Below are positions 6,533-15,927 of a stretch of DNA of 64,000 nt, piece by piece. Every line of letters begins with the position of its first letter. Positions within the stretch are counted from its first letter, which is position 1. The notes beneath the pieces were generated by a model. That model was not told where the DNA came from, ran no database searches, and saw only the letters and a list, made by a program, of their open reading frames with translations. Origin of the DNA: Burkholderiales bacterium (GTDB lineage Bacteria; Pseudomonadota; Gammaproteobacteria; Burkholderiales; Ga0077523); the NCBI GenBank assembly GCA_022843925.1, contig JALHMS010000005.1, forward strand, positions 124,001-188,000, read 5' to 3'. Made by a program: the position numbers and the translations under genes.

Positions 6533-9469
6533 TCAGTGCAGCGTGCGCCGTGGGTCGGGTACCGGCGCGATGGCCGACGGTACGGTGGTGTCGATCAGGG
6601 ATGACGTCCCGGGTGAGGTGATCAGGCGTCCGTCCCAGGCGCGGAAGAGGATTTCGAAGGCGTCCGGCGTCAACGCGCGGCTGACATGATGGCCCTGCAC
6701 CTCGTCGCACAGCAGCGTCTGTAGGATGCGGTACTGGTGCTCGGTCTCCACCCCTTCTGCCACCACGGACAGCTTGAGGCTGTGCGCGAGCGCGATCATC
6801 CCGCGCACGATGGCGACGTCGGTCTCCCCGTTCGCGAGCGGTCGCACGAACGACATGTCGATCTTCACCTGGTCGATCGGCAGGCGCTTCAGATGGCCGA
6901 TCGACGAATGCCCCGTGCCGAAGTCGTCGATGGCCACGCGCATGTCGAGGGCGCGCAGGTTCGCGAGCATCTCCGCCACCACGACGGGCTCCTTCAGGAA
7001 GAGGTTCTCGCTGATCTCGAGCACCACGCGGGACGGGTCGGCACCGGTGGCCCGAAGCGCGCCCTGCACGCGATCGCAGAGATCGCGGCGCACGAGCTGG
7101 GCGGGTGCGATGTTCACGGCCAGGTGGAAACCGTCGAGGCCGCGATCCTGCCAGTCCGCGAGTTGACGGAGCGCCGTCTCGAGCACCCATTCACCGATGG
7201 CGTGGATGAGATCGCTCTGTTCCGCGACAGGGATGAACTGGCCCGGCGGGACTTCGCCACGCTCCGGATGGTGCCAGCGGAGCAGGGCCTCGGCGCCGAC
7301 GATGTGACCCGTGGCGATGGCCACCTGGGGCTGGTAGTGGAGCTGCAGATCGCCCCGGCGCAGCGCCGTCCAGAGATCGCGCTCCAGCGACAGGCGCTCC
7401 ATCGCGCGATCCGAGAGTTCGCTCGAGTAGAAGTGCACGGCGTTGCGCCCTTCTTCCTTCGCACGGTACATCGCCGAGTCGGCCCGCTTCAGCAGGCCGG
7501 AGACGTCCTCGCCGTCCTGCGGATAGCGGCTCACGCCGATGCTCGCGGTGATGTAGACCTCCGATTCCAGGCCGCGATACGGGCGCGCGAGCGCCTCCAG
7601 CAGTTCGAGGCTGCGGGCCTCCACCCCCTCCCGCGATTCCTGGTTCTCCAGGACCACGACGAACTCGTCGCCACCCCAGCGCGCCACGGTGTCCTCGGCA
7701 CGGTTCGCCTGGCCGATGCGCTCGGCCACCTCGGTGAGAAGGGCGTCCCCGGCGGGATGTCCGTACGCGTCGTTCACCTTCTTGAAGCCGTCGAGGTCGA
7801 CGAAGAGCACCGCGATGCCCTGGCCGGACCGGCGCGCGCGCGCCACCGCCTTGCCGATGCGGTCGAGCAGCAGCGACCGGTTGGGCAACCCGGTGAGGCT
7901 GTCGTGCGTGGCCTGCCAGAGCATCTCGGCGCTCAGCGTGCGGGTCTCTGTGATGTCCGACACGGCGAGCACCATGCCCGAGAGGTGCATCCCGTCGCGG
8001 ACCGGGTTTGCCGACCAGCGGATCGTGTACTCGCGATCGTTGCGATCGCGCAGCCGGTAGTGCTGGGGCGGGCGGACGCTGCGCCCGAGGCTCACGCACT
8101 CGTGCACCGGCGCGGGGACGGTCCGACCGTCGGATTCGTCCATCGCGCGTACCACCACGTCCACGTGCTGTCCGCGCGCCGCGTCGAGCGTCCAGCCGGT
8201 GAGTGCCTCGGCCGCGGGGTTCAGGAACTGCACCAGTCCGTCGCGATCGGTGGTGATCACCCCTTCGCCGACGGCATGCAGCGTGGCGCGCATGCGCCCG
8301 CGCTCCTCGCGCAGGGCGGCGAGCGTGGTCTCCAGTCGCCGCCAGCTCCAGATCGGATACGCGAAGGCGATGGCCAGCACCGCGGGTGCGGGGCCGAACC
8401 AGACGCCGCCGTGCGTCAGCATGGCCCAGCTCGCGACGAGCGCAGCGACCATCAGCGATCCGGTGGCCACCAGGGCATAGCGCGGACGGCACCAAGGCAG
8501 GATGAGCAGCGGCAGCAGGGCCCACGCGGCCGACAGCGCCATCCGCGTGCCGGTGTCGAATGGGATGACGAGGGTGCCTTCCGCAAGATTCGCGAGGACG
8601 TGCGCCTGCAGCTCGACCCCCGGCATCGGCCGGCCCCGCGGCGACACCGGGGTCGCGAAGGCTTCGCCGAGACCGTTGGCGGTGGCGCCCACGAGCACGA
8701 TCCTGTCGCGCAGCAGTTCCAGCGTCTCGGGCGCGCCGTCCAGGACGCGGGCGTAGGAGAGATGCTGGAAGGTGCCTGCGCCGCCGTAGAACGGGACCAG
8801 CACACGCCGATCCCGATGCCATCCGCCGACACCCTGATGGTCGGAAACCGGGCGACGTTCTGCCGCGGCATGCGCAGGAAACGCCGGATCGATGCTGCGC
8901 AGCACGGCGAGCGGGAAGGCAGCCCAGCGGACGTCCCGCGGGCCTGCTTCCAGATAGGCGCTGCGCACGACGCCGTCCGCGTCCAGCTCGACGTCGGTGT
9001 GGCCGACCGTCGCTGCCTGCTTCAGCGCGTCGATCGGGCCGACGGTGGTGAGCCGGCCGTCGCTGCGGTTGTCGGGCGCGACGGGGAGCACGACGCGTCC
9101 GAGCGACTGCATGGCGGCCGCGAGGCTGGCGTCGCCCTCGACGTCGGCGAGGTCGGGTTCGGAGAAGAGGATGTCGAGCCCGACCGCCCGCACGCCGGCG
9201 CTCTGCAGGTTCGCGAGAAGGCGGGCGTGGGTGCTGCGAGGCCAGGGCCAGCGCCCGAGGGCGTCGATGCTCTCGGGGTCGATGGCCACGATCACCGGCG
9301 ATTCCGCGGGTGTGCGTTGCCAGACCCTGAGCGCAGTGTCGTATGCGATGTCGTTCCACCGCTCCAGCACGTCGGTGCCCGCGAGCAGTAGCGCGACGAC
9401 GACGGGCACGATGGCCAGCCAGACATGGCTCGAGAGCCGGCAGGAAAGGCGCAGTCGACGGCGGCTCAT
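6533..9469 (-). CDS. CHASE2-PAS-GGDEF-EAL cyclic-di-GMP signalling protein
   Basis: This is a 978-residue inner-membrane sensor. Residues 15-35 form a membrane segment. CHASE2-type periplasmic sensing sequence runs to about 310 (VIVAIDPESIDALGRWPWPR, GLDILFSEPD, LVGATA). Three membrane helices follow to about 380, then PAS about 390-500, GGDEF about 520-690 and EAL about 695-945. The diguanylate-cyclase motif GGDEF is intact at 599-603, with the inhibitory-site RAED five residues before it. The EAL signature AEALLRW (about 727) and DDFGTGHSS are intact, so both synthesis and hydrolysis of c-di-GMP are possible. The ATG overlaps the FecR stop (ATGA). Longer upstream frames run antisense through that gene and are not coding. 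Confidence 0.92.
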   Translation of the reverse strand: MSRRRLRLSCRLSSHVWLAIVPVVVALLLAGTDVLERWNDIAYDTALRVWQRTPAESPVIVAIDPESIDALGRWPWPRSTHARLLANLQSAGVRAVGLDILFSEPDLADVEGDASLAAAMQSLGRVVLPVAPDNRSDGRLTTVGPIDALKQAATVGHTDVELDADGVVRSAYLEAGPRDVRWAAFPLAVLRSIDPAFPAHAAAERRPVSDHQGVGGWHRDRRVLVPFYGGAGTFQHLSYARVLDGAPETLELLRDRIVLVGATANGLGEAFATPVSPRGRPMPGVELQAHVLANLAEGTLVIPFDTGTRMALSAAWALLPLLILPWCRPRYALVATGSLMVAALVASWAMLTHGGVWFGPAPAVLAIAFAYPIWSWRRLETTLAALREERGRMRATLHAVGEGVITTDRDGLVQFLNPAAEALTGWTLDAARGQHVDVVVRAMDESDGRTVPAPVHECVSLGRSVRPPQHYRLRDRNDREYTIRWSANPVRDGMHLSGMVLAVSDITETRTLSAEMLWQATHDSLTGLPNRSLLLDRIGKAVARARRSGQGIAVLFVDLDGFKKVNDAYGHPAGDALLTEVAERIGQANRAEDTVARWGGDEFVVVLENQESREGVEARSLELLEALARPYRGLESEVYITASIGVSRYPQDGEDVSGLLKRADSAMYRAKEEGRNAVHFYSSELSDRAMERLSLERDLWTALRRGDLQLHYQPQVAIATGHIVGAEALLRWHHPERGEVPPGQFIPVAEQSDLIHAIGEWVLETALRQLADWQDRGLDGFHLAVNIAPAQLVRRDLCDRVQGALRATGADPSRVVLEISENLFLKEPVVVAEMLANLRALDMRVAIDDFGTGHSSIGHLKRLPIDQVKIDMSFVRPLANGETDVAIVRGMIALAHSLKLSVVAEGVETEHQYRILQTLLCDEVQGHHVSRALTPDAFEILFRAWDGRLITSPGTSSLIDTTVPSAIAPVPDPRRTLH

Positions 9470-12228
9470 GGCAGCACGATTCCGAACAGGAGGAGAGGGT
9501 AGATCCACGAGGGCAGCGGCGCCGGCACCCGCACGGTCACGGCGTTGGACCAGGGGCCGGGTTCGCCGTCCGCATCGAGCCCGCGCACGCGGGCGAAGTA
9601 CTCGCCGGGGCCCGTCGGCGTGAAGCTCGCATCGGGCTCCGTGGTGTGCCGGGCCGCGACCGCCGTCGAGAACGCGGCATCGCGCGCGAGCTGGACCTCG
9701 TAGGACGTCGCGGGGACCTCCGCCCGCCAGCGCGCGACGATCTGCCCCTTGCTGCGCGACGCCGGCAGCATCGTCGGCGCAGGGACTTCGATGCGGAAGC
9801 CCTGCGGTGCCGAGAAGGGCCCGTGGCCGTCGGGTTCGTTGGTGGCCGCGACGCGCCAGCGGTAGGTGCCCGGCGGCAACGCGGTGTCGTGGGTGGCCGA
9901 TGTCACGTTGCCGACGACGCGATCGAAGAGGGGCGCCGCGAACGCCGCATCCGTCGCGATCTGCAGCCGGTACGAGGCGTCGGGCGCGGAGGCCGGCCAC
10001 TGCAGAGCCGGGCGCGCACCCACGACGGGCTTCCTCCCCTCGGCATTGGCGACTGCGGCGAGGGCGGGCGGTGCCGGCGGCGCCGGAAGGTCGATCGCGG
10101 TGGTGGTGCCTTCGCGCCCGAGGAATCCGTCGGCTTCGATCGTCCGCGCCGAGAGCACGTAGCGGCCGGGCGCGGGGCGCGGAAGATCCACGGTGCCATC
10201 GGTCACCGGACCTTCGAAGAGCGTGCCACCGCCTTCTGCGGAGAGCGAGACCTGCAGCGGTGTTCCGTCGGGCCAGCGCACCGACAGAAGGTCGGGTGTC
10301 CGGCGGATCGCGGGGGGGCGTGGTGGCGCGGACAAGATGCGGAAGTTCCGCCATGCGCTGTAACTCCCGGTGCCGTCGGCGACCGTGGCGGCGGCGACAC
10401 GCCAGCGATACAGCCCTGGCGGGAGCGGGCCCGGCGATGCGCCGGGATCCGTGAGCGCGTCGCGATCGATCGAAGCGTCCGACGCGGGGGATGAACGCTC
10501 GACCTGCAGCCGGTAGGTGGTCCCCTCGGCCGTGTCGGCGTCCGGGCGCCACGTCAGCGCATCGGGGCTTTGGTCGAGCAGTGCGTCGTCTGCAGGCGTC
10601 GCGGGGATCGGGGGCGACGGTGGCGGCGGCACGTGCACCAATTGCGTTGCGACCGCCGGCCCTTCGAAGCCGTCGGCCTCCACCGTCCGCGCCGTCAACA
10701 CGTAGACACCGGGGTCCGGGCGCGGCGCAGTGAACGGGGCTGCGTCCACGATGGCCTCCGCCACCACGGTCTGCGGTGCCGCCTCCGGCGCCAGCGTCGC
10801 GTGGACGCGGCCTGCGGGCCAGCGCACCACGATCGATTGCGGCGAGCGCTCGATGGTCGCCTGCGCGGGCGGCGGGGCGGGGCGCCGCAGCACGCGCGTC
10901 TCGCCGAACGGTCCATCGCCGCGCACCGTGTCGATCGCGGCGACGCGCCAGTGCCACACGCCGGGCGGCAGCGGTTCGGTGGGCGCGTACGCCGGCGTTG
11001 CGAGATCGCGCACGTCGGAGTGAGGTTGGGTGAACGCTTCATCGCGCGCCAGCTGGAAGCGATAGCGCAGGCGATCGGCGGGGCCGTCCGGCGCCCATGC
11101 GAAGCGCGGGGGCGTGTCGTCCGCCAGCGCACCGGCCGTCGGTGCTTCCAGGCGCGGCGGACCCGGCCGTGCCGAGATGTCGAAGTCGCGCGCGGCGTCG
11201 TTTCCTTCCAGGCCCTGCGCGTCGATGCCGCGTACCCGGATGGCGTACCGCCCGTCCGGGAGGTCGGGCAGCTCGATCGCGGGGGCTTCCGTCGCGAGGT
11301 CGGCGATGAGTGGCGAGAAGCCGGCGTCCGCGGCGAGTTGCAGGCGATAGCGCACGGCGCCCGCGACGGGTGGAAAGTCGACCAGGACGGGCATCCGGAC
11401 GAGCTTCGCGGGGAGCCCGTCGAGCGCGGGGGCCGGCAACAGCGCGGTCGGCGGTGACGGCGCGCGACCCGGCGCCATCACCGTGCCGAACCCGGCATCG
11501 ACCGTCACGGTGCCGGTGTCGTTGCCGGCGTCGACCCGGCCGCGGAGCACTTCGGTGGTCGAGGTCTCGCCGGTGTCGGTGGTCGCCACGCGGAACACGG
11601 TGCCGCGCACCGATGTCACGCCGGCCCGCGTGCGCAGTTCGAAGCGCGTGGCGCCGTCGCGGCCGGTGGGGGCGATGCTCTCGGTGCGGCCCCGGGCCAC
11701 AAGCAGACGGCTGTCGAAGACCCGGGCATTCCGGTACGTTGCCATGGACTCCACGGCGATCTCGGAATCGGCGAGCACCCGCACCTCCGAGCCGTCCGGC
11801 AGCGCGATGGCGGCGTGCGCGCCGGGGGCCGTGCGGAGGCGATCGCGTTCGCGCAGCGTGTCGCCCACGCCGGCCGGCAGCCGTGCGGTGCCGGCACGCT
11901 CGATCTCCACGCGGCCGCTCAGGGCCGTGATGCGGGCTTCCGTCGCGACGCGGCGCATCCACGCGAGCGGGATCCGCAGCACGCTGCCCGGCGGCATCCG
12001 CTTCGGATCCTTGATGCCATTGAGTTGCTGGAGTCTTCCGTACGACCTGGGGCCGTCGAGGAATCGTTCGGCGAGCCCCCAGAGGTGTTCCCCGGGCTTC
12101 ACCGGGTAGAGCCACTCCTGGGCCGCGACGACGGCGGGACCGAGGAGGGCGAGCGCGATCGCGAATCCCAAGGCCGGGCGACGGATCGATCGCGGCAGGG
12201 CGGCCATGGGAGAGGGGAACGATCGCAT
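9466..12228 (-). CDS. LysM-FecR domain periplasmic protein with fibronectin-like repeats
   Basis: The 920-residue protein starts at the ATG at 12228, which has a good AAGGAAG ribosome site; earlier in-frame starts lack one. An N-terminal signal helix (ALGFAIALALLGPAVVAA) is followed by a LysM motif (YPVKPGEHLWGLAERF, peptidoglycan binding). A FecR-type domain follows at about 95-210 (LRTAPGAHAAIALPDGSEV, VTSVRGTVFRV). The remainder is a chain of fibronectin-III-like repeats, each closing with a YRWRVAA-like strand. It ends in a hydrophobic stretch (WIYPLLLFGIVLP). Coupling by ATGA to the CHASE2 gene suggests that it presents a cell-wall or ligand signal to the sensor. CHASE2/FecR pairing is known from other proteobacteria; the ligand is unknown. 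Confidence 0.85.
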   Translation of the reverse strand: MRSFPSPMAALPRSIRRPALGFAIALALLGPAVVAAQEWLYPVKPGEHLWGLAERFLDGPRSYGRLQQLNGIKDPKRMPPGSVLRIPLAWMRRVATEARITALSGRVEIERAGTARLPAGVGDTLRERDRLRTAPGAHAAIALPDGSEVRVLADSEIAVESMATYRNARVFDSRLLVARGRTESIAPTGRDGATRFELRTRAGVTSVRGTVFRVATTDTGETSTTEVLRGRVDAGNDTGTVTVDAGFGTVMAPGRAPSPPTALLPAPALDGLPAKLVRMPVLVDFPPVAGAVRYRLQLAADAGFSPLIADLATEAPAIELPDLPDGRYAIRVRGIDAQGLEGNDAARDFDISARPGPPRLEAPTAGALADDTPPRFAWAPDGPADRLRYRFQLARDEAFTQPHSDVRDLATPAYAPTEPLPPGVWHWRVAAIDTVRGDGPFGETRVLRRPAPPPAQATIERSPQSIVVRWPAGRVHATLAPEAAPQTVVAEAIVDAAPFTAPRPDPGVYVLTARTVEADGFEGPAVATQLVHVPPPPSPPIPATPADDALLDQSPDALTWRPDADTAEGTTYRLQVERSSPASDASIDRDALTDPGASPGPLPPGLYRWRVAAATVADGTGSYSAWRNFRILSAPPRPPAIRRTPDLLSVRWPDGTPLQVSLSAEGGGTLFEGPVTDGTVDLPRPAPGRYVLSARTIEADGFLGREGTTTAIDLPAPPAPPALAAVANAEGRKPVVGARPALQWPASAPDASYRLQIATDAAFAAPLFDRVVGNVTSATHDTALPPGTYRWRVAATNEPDGHGPFSAPQGFRIEVPAPTMLPASRSKGQIVARWRAEVPATSYEVQLARDAAFSTAVAARHTTEPDASFTPTGPGEYFARVRGLDADGEPGPWSNAVTVRVPAPLPSWIYPLLLFGIVLP

Positions 12229-12691
12229 CGGAACTTCCTTGGGGAAGCGCGGTGGGCGCTGCAGTGGGTTGGCATGCCGACGGGCCGCAGTCGTCTGGCG
12301 GCCTGCCCCTGACCCGGCAAGGTCTCGTATCAGCGAGGAGCACGCATCGTGCCGCGCGGACATCTCTGCCCAGCGCGTCAGTGCTGAGTGCCGAGCGTGA
12401 CTGTCCTGATGGGCACGCCTGTTCTCGCAAAGCCGCTCGAATATAGCACCCGGTCTGCGATTCCCGATGACGGGTGCAGGCAGGGTCCCGGGGTGTGCGA
12501 ATATTCCGCGCCCCGGCGGTCCTGTTGCCGCCCTTCCCGATACCCGGAGTCACGCCATCGATGGCCGAACGACTCACTGCCCGTGAGTCTCCCTTGGTCC
12601 GCGCCGGGATCGATGCCGGGGCCGGTCTCGACGCGGTGCCCAAGCGCCACCGCGCCTTCTGAATCCCTGACGCGAACGACGGATAAACGCC
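12229..12691. other. Divergent intergenic region (463 bp)
   Basis: This region separates the FecR operon (minus) from the CoA-ligase operon (plus). It contains an 8-bp palindrome GAATATTC near 12500 and an inverted repeat at 12571-12589. Short open frames here show no coding character. Promoters for both operons are expected, but no clear -35/-10 pair was found. Confidence 0.5.
12571..12589. promoter_or_regulatory. Inverted repeat, candidate operator
   Basis: A perfect 7-bp inverted repeat, GACTCAC-TGCCC-GTGAGTC, lies about 100 bp before the CoA-ligase ATG. Its size and symmetry suit a dimeric repressor or activator site. No cognate regulator gene adjoins it, so the assignment is tentative. 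Confidence 0.3.
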
Positions 12692-14287
12692 ATGCCTGAA
12701 CTCAGCCGAGCCGACCACACGACCAGTCCTCCCGCCATCCATATCCCCGATGACTACAACGCCGCCTTCGACCTGATCGATCGCAACCTCCGCGCGGGGC
12801 GGGCGGACCGCACAGCGTTCATCGACGACGCCGGGCAGCACACCTACGGCGCGCTCGCCGATCGGGTGCAGCGAGCCGCGGGTGCGATGTCCGGGCTGGG
12901 CCTGCGAATGGAGGACCGGGTGCTCGTCTGCCTGCTCGACGGCATCGACTTCCCCACCGTGTTCCTGGGCTGCGTGCACGCCGGCATCGTGCCGATCGTC
13001 ACGAACACGCTGCTCACCACGGCGGACTACGAGTACATGCTGCGCGACAGCCGCGCCCGGGCGCTCGTGGTCTCCGCCGCCCTGCTCCCGCAGTTCGCGC
13101 CGCTTCTCGGAAGCCTGCCGTTCCTCGAGCACGTGATCGTGGCGGGCGATGCGCCCGCCGGCACCCGGGCGCTGGGGACGCTGCTCGCGGCGGCGACTCC
13201 CTATGGCGCACCCGCTCCCACGCGCGCCGACGACATCTGCTTCTGGGGCTACTCGTCCGGATCCACCGGTGCGCCCAAGGGCACGCTGCACGTCCACTCG
13301 AGCCTCATCCAGACCGCGGAGCTGTACGCCCGACCGATCCTCGGCATCCGCGAGGACGACGTGGTGTTCTCGGCGGCGAAGCTCTTCTTCGCCTACGGAT
13401 TCGGCAACGGGATGGTGTTCCCGCTCGCGGTCGGGGCCACCGCGGTGCTGATGGCGGAACGGCCCACGCCGGCCGCGGTGTTCCAGCGGCTGCGTGACCA
13501 TCAGCCCACGATCTTCTACGGCGTCCCGACGCTCTTCGCCGCGATGCTCGCGAGTCCGGACCTCCCGCGCCGCGACGAGGTGCGCCTGCGCGTCGCCACC
13601 TCCGCCGGCGAGGCGCTCCCCGAGGAACTGGGCCGACGCTTCGGCGAGCAGTACGGCATCGATGTCCTCGACGGCATCGGATCCACCGAGATGCTGCACA
13701 TCTTCCTGTCGAACCGTCCCGGCGATGTCCGCTATGGCACGACGGGTCGCCCGGTGCCGGGCTACGAGGTGCGCCTGGTCGACGACACCGGCAAGGAAGT
13801 CCCCGACGGCGAGCAGGGCGAGCTTCAGGTGCGCGGCCCGACGACGGCGCAGGGCTACTGGAACAAGCGGGCCAAGACGCGCGCGACGTTCCTCGGCGAA
13901 TGGATGCGCAGCGGCGACAAGTACCGCCGCGATCCCGACGGCCGCTACGTGTACGGCGGGCGCAGCGATGACATGCTGAAGGTGAGCGGCATCTACGTCT
14001 CGCCCGTGGAGGTCGAGGCGGCACTCGTCACGCATCCGGCGGTGCTGGAGGCCGCCGTGATCGGGCGTGCCGATTCGGACGCGCTCGTGAAGCCGAAGGC
14101 GTTCGTGGTGCTGAAGTCCGGCCACGCGCCGTCCGAAGGGCTGGCGGCGGAATTGAAGCAGCACGTGAAGGACCGCCTCGCACCGTACAAGTACCCCCGC
14201 TGGATCGACTTCGTCGCCGAACTGCCCAAGACCGCCACCGGCAAGATCCAGCGCTTCCGGCTGCGCGCGCTCGACGATGCCTCCTGA
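12692..14287 (+). CDS. Benzoate-CoA ligase family protein (acyl-AMP forming)
   Basis: This 531-residue protein has the length and motifs of the benzoate/aryl-CoA ligase family. It has the AMP-binding P-loop YSSGSTGAPKGTLHVH near 190, FGYG-like FAYGFGNG, the adenylate motif DGIGSTEMLHIF, the hinge RSDDMLKVSGIYVSP, and the catalytic C-terminal lysine in KTATGKIQRFR. Family members convert an aromatic or related carboxylate, ATP and CoA into acyl-CoA, AMP and pyrophosphate. The precise acid is not proven; benzoate or a substituted benzoate is the leading guess. It overlaps the downstream hydrolase by 11 bp. No ring-reducing or ring-epoxidising benzoyl-CoA genes are present in the window. Confidence 0.85.
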   Translation: MPELSRADHTTSPPAIHIPDDYNAAFDLIDRNLRAGRADRTAFIDDAGQHTYGALADRVQRAAGAMSGLGLRMEDRVLVCLLDGIDFPTVFLGCVHAGIVPIVTNTLLTTADYEYMLRDSRARALVVSAALLPQFAPLLGSLPFLEHVIVAGDAPAGTRALGTLLAAATPYGAPAPTRADDICFWGYSSGSTGAPKGTLHVHSSLIQTAELYARPILGIREDDVVFSAAKLFFAYGFGNGMVFPLAVGATAVLMAERPTPAAVFQRLRDHQPTIFYGVPTLFAAMLASPDLPRRDEVRLRVATSAGEALPEELGRRFGEQYGIDVLDGIGSTEMLHIFLSNRPGDVRYGTTGRPVPGYEVRLVDDTGKEVPDGEQGELQVRGPTTAQGYWNKRAKTRATFLGEWMRSGDKYRRDPDGRYVYGGRSDDMLKVSGIYVSPVEVEAALVTHPAVLEAAVIGRADSDALVKPKAFVVLKSGHAPSEGLAAELKQHVKDRLAPYKYPRWIDFVAELPKTATGKIQRFRLRALDDAS

Positions 14288-15053
14288 GGTGGCGGCGGGT
14301 CCGTCGTTCGCGACGGTCGACGGCGTGCGTCTGGAGGTCGCGTGGTTCGGGGCGGAGGGTGACCGCGCGCCCATCGTGCTGCTTCACGAGGGGCTTGGAT
14401 GTGCGGGCCTCTGGAAGGACTTCCCGGGGCGGCTCGCCGAGGCGACGGGCCGACGCGTTCTCGCGTACTCGCGGCGCGGCTACGGTCGCTCCGACACCCT
14501 CGCCGCGCCGCGCGAGCCGGACTTCATGCATCGCGAGGCGCTCGACGTGCTGCCGCCACTGCTCGCCGCCCTCGGCATCGCCCGCCCCATCCTCGTGGGG
14601 CACAGCGATGGCGGTTCGATCGCGCTGATCCACGCAGGCGCCGGCTTCCCGCTCGCGGGCGTTGCCGTCATGGCCCCGCACGTGTTCGTCGAACCGTTCT
14701 CGCTCGCCGAGATCCGCAAGGCGCGCGCCGCCTGGGACACGACGGATCTCCGCGCCCGGCTCGCCCGCTGGCACGACGATCCCGATGCCGCGTTCCGCGG
14801 CTGGAACGACATCTGGCTCGACCCGCGCTTCGAGGCGTGGAACATCGAGGACTGTCTCCCGGGCATCGCGGTGCCGCTGCTCGCGCTGCAGGGGCGCGAC
14901 GACGAGTACGGCACGCTGGAGCAGATCCACCGGATCGCCCGGGCGTGTCCGCAGACGCAGCTCGTCGAGGTCGACGACTGTCGGCACTCGCCCCATCGCG
15001 ACCAGCCCGAGGTCGTTCTCGCCGCACTCACGGCCTTCTCCGCCGCGCTCTAG
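14277..15053 (+). CDS. Alpha/beta hydrolase
   Basis: This 258-residue alpha/beta-hydrolase has an oxyanion-region HEGLG, nucleophile elbow GHSDGG with Ser110, an acid residue in GRDDEYG and the catalytic His in CRHSPHRD. No signal peptide is seen, so it should be cytoplasmic. Its start lies 11 bp inside the CoA-ligase gene, indicating translational coupling and a shared pathway. It may hydrolyse a ring-cleavage product, an ester precursor of the ligase substrate, or a CoA thioester. The sequence does not decide between these. Alpha/beta hydrolases of this size often accompany aryl-CoA ligases in aromatic catabolic operons. Confidence 0.8.
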   Translation: MPPEVAAGPSFATVDGVRLEVAWFGAEGDRAPIVLLHEGLGCAGLWKDFPGRLAEATGRRVLAYSRRGYGRSDTLAAPREPDFMHREALDVLPPLLAALGIARPILVGHSDGGSIALIHAGAGFPLAGVAVMAPHVFVEPFSLAEIRKARAAWDTTDLRARLARWHDDPDAAFRGWNDIWLDPRFEAWNIEDCLPGIAVPLLALQGRDDEYGTLEQIHRIARACPQTQLVEVDDCRHSPHRDQPEVVLAALTAFSAAL

Positions 15054-15374
15054 CGTCCGTTGACCGTCGCGATCGGTATCGCATCGCAAAAATCGCAGCG
15101 CTGGCGCATCGCAACACGAAAAGGCGGTCCTTTGGTGATCGCCATTGGGGCGCTTTGGTCAGCGTATGCATGTGCGCTGCACCAAGTCGCGCAACAGGGA
15201 ATTCTTCCTCGGCGATCGGCATTGACTTGGCCCCACACCGTCCCTCAAATTGCCTGCGGCACCTCCGGCAACATCAGTGCACAAAGCCATCGGCGAGGCA
15301 CGGATTTCCGGTATTTCTTTTGGTGCAAGTCCTGATTCAACGCATCGCTCGATTCACAACAGACAGGAGGAGAA
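15054..15374. other. Intergenic region before the Tat/GMC pair (321 bp)
   Basis: This stretch is clearly richer in A+T than its neighbours and holds no credible gene. It ends with a strong ribosome-binding site (AGGAGG at about 15364-15369) for the next gene. A promoter is expected here, but no consensus -35/-10 or sigma-54 pair was recognised. Confidence 0.5.
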
Positions 15375-15923
15375 ATGTCGAACGAGGACCTCGAGCTGCG
15401 CCGGCGGGAGTTTCTGAAGATTGCCGGAGGCAGTGCATTCATGTCGCTGGTGGCGGGCGCGGGCTTCACTGCCCTGCCGGGCACCGCATGGTCGGCCCAC
15501 CATCTGAAGGCGCTCAGCGAGGACGAAGGCAAGACGCTGCTCGCGTTCGCCCGCACGCTGTTCCCCCACGACTTCCTGGCCGACTCCTACTACGGCAATG
15601 TCGTGAACGCCGTCGACGAGAAGGCGGCCGCCGATGCGGCACTCCGGCAGCAGATCACCGAGGGCGTCGCCCGCGTGGAGCGCCTGTCGAAGAAGAACTT
15701 CGGCGATCAATCCTTCCACCAGCTCGGCGAGAAGGCGCGCACGCGGGTCGTGAAGACGGTCGAAGGCACGCCCTTCTTCTCGACGATGTACGGCGAGACG
15801 CTGGGCGGCATCTACGGGCATCCGGACGTGTGGAAGGTGCTGGGCTTCGAGGGTTCCTCGGTGGAGCACGGCGGTTACCTCGAGCGCGGTTTCGACGACA
15901 TCAGCTGGCTGCCCAAGGAGTGA
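15375..15923 (+). CDS. Tat-signal small subunit of a GMC dehydrogenase (gluconate 2-dehydrogenase subunit 3-like)
   Basis: The 182-residue protein starts with a twin-arginine signal, LRRREFLKIAGGSAFMSLV, ending near a TAWSA cleavage site. The mature part (ALSEDEGKTLLAFARTLFPHD) fits the small, cofactor-free subunit that escorts membrane-bound GMC dehydrogenases through the Tat pore. A strong AGGAGG site precedes the ATG. The flavoprotein subunit follows after only 4 bp and has no signal of its own, so joint Tat export of the folded complex is likely. The usual cytochrome c subunit is absent nearby. Confidence 0.75.
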   Translation: MSNEDLELRRREFLKIAGGSAFMSLVAGAGFTALPGTAWSAHHLKALSEDEGKTLLAFARTLFPHDFLADSYYGNVVNAVDEKAAADAALRQQITEGVARVERLSKKNFGDQSFHQLGEKARTRVVKTVEGTPFFSTMYGETLGGIYGHPDVWKVLGFEGSSVEHGGYLERGFDDISWLPKE

Positions 15924-15927
15924 TGCG

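Noticed and set aside
12388-12699. Short plus-strand frames in the FecR/CoA-ligase intergenic region
   Set aside because: Low-complexity Arg/Ser/Pro composition, no ribosome-binding site, and overlap with the expected promoter region.
11039-14374. Minus-strand open frame spanning the start of the FecR gene and the CoA-ligase gene
   Set aside because: It runs out of frame within the FecR gene and antisense to the ligase, with no recognisable protein features.
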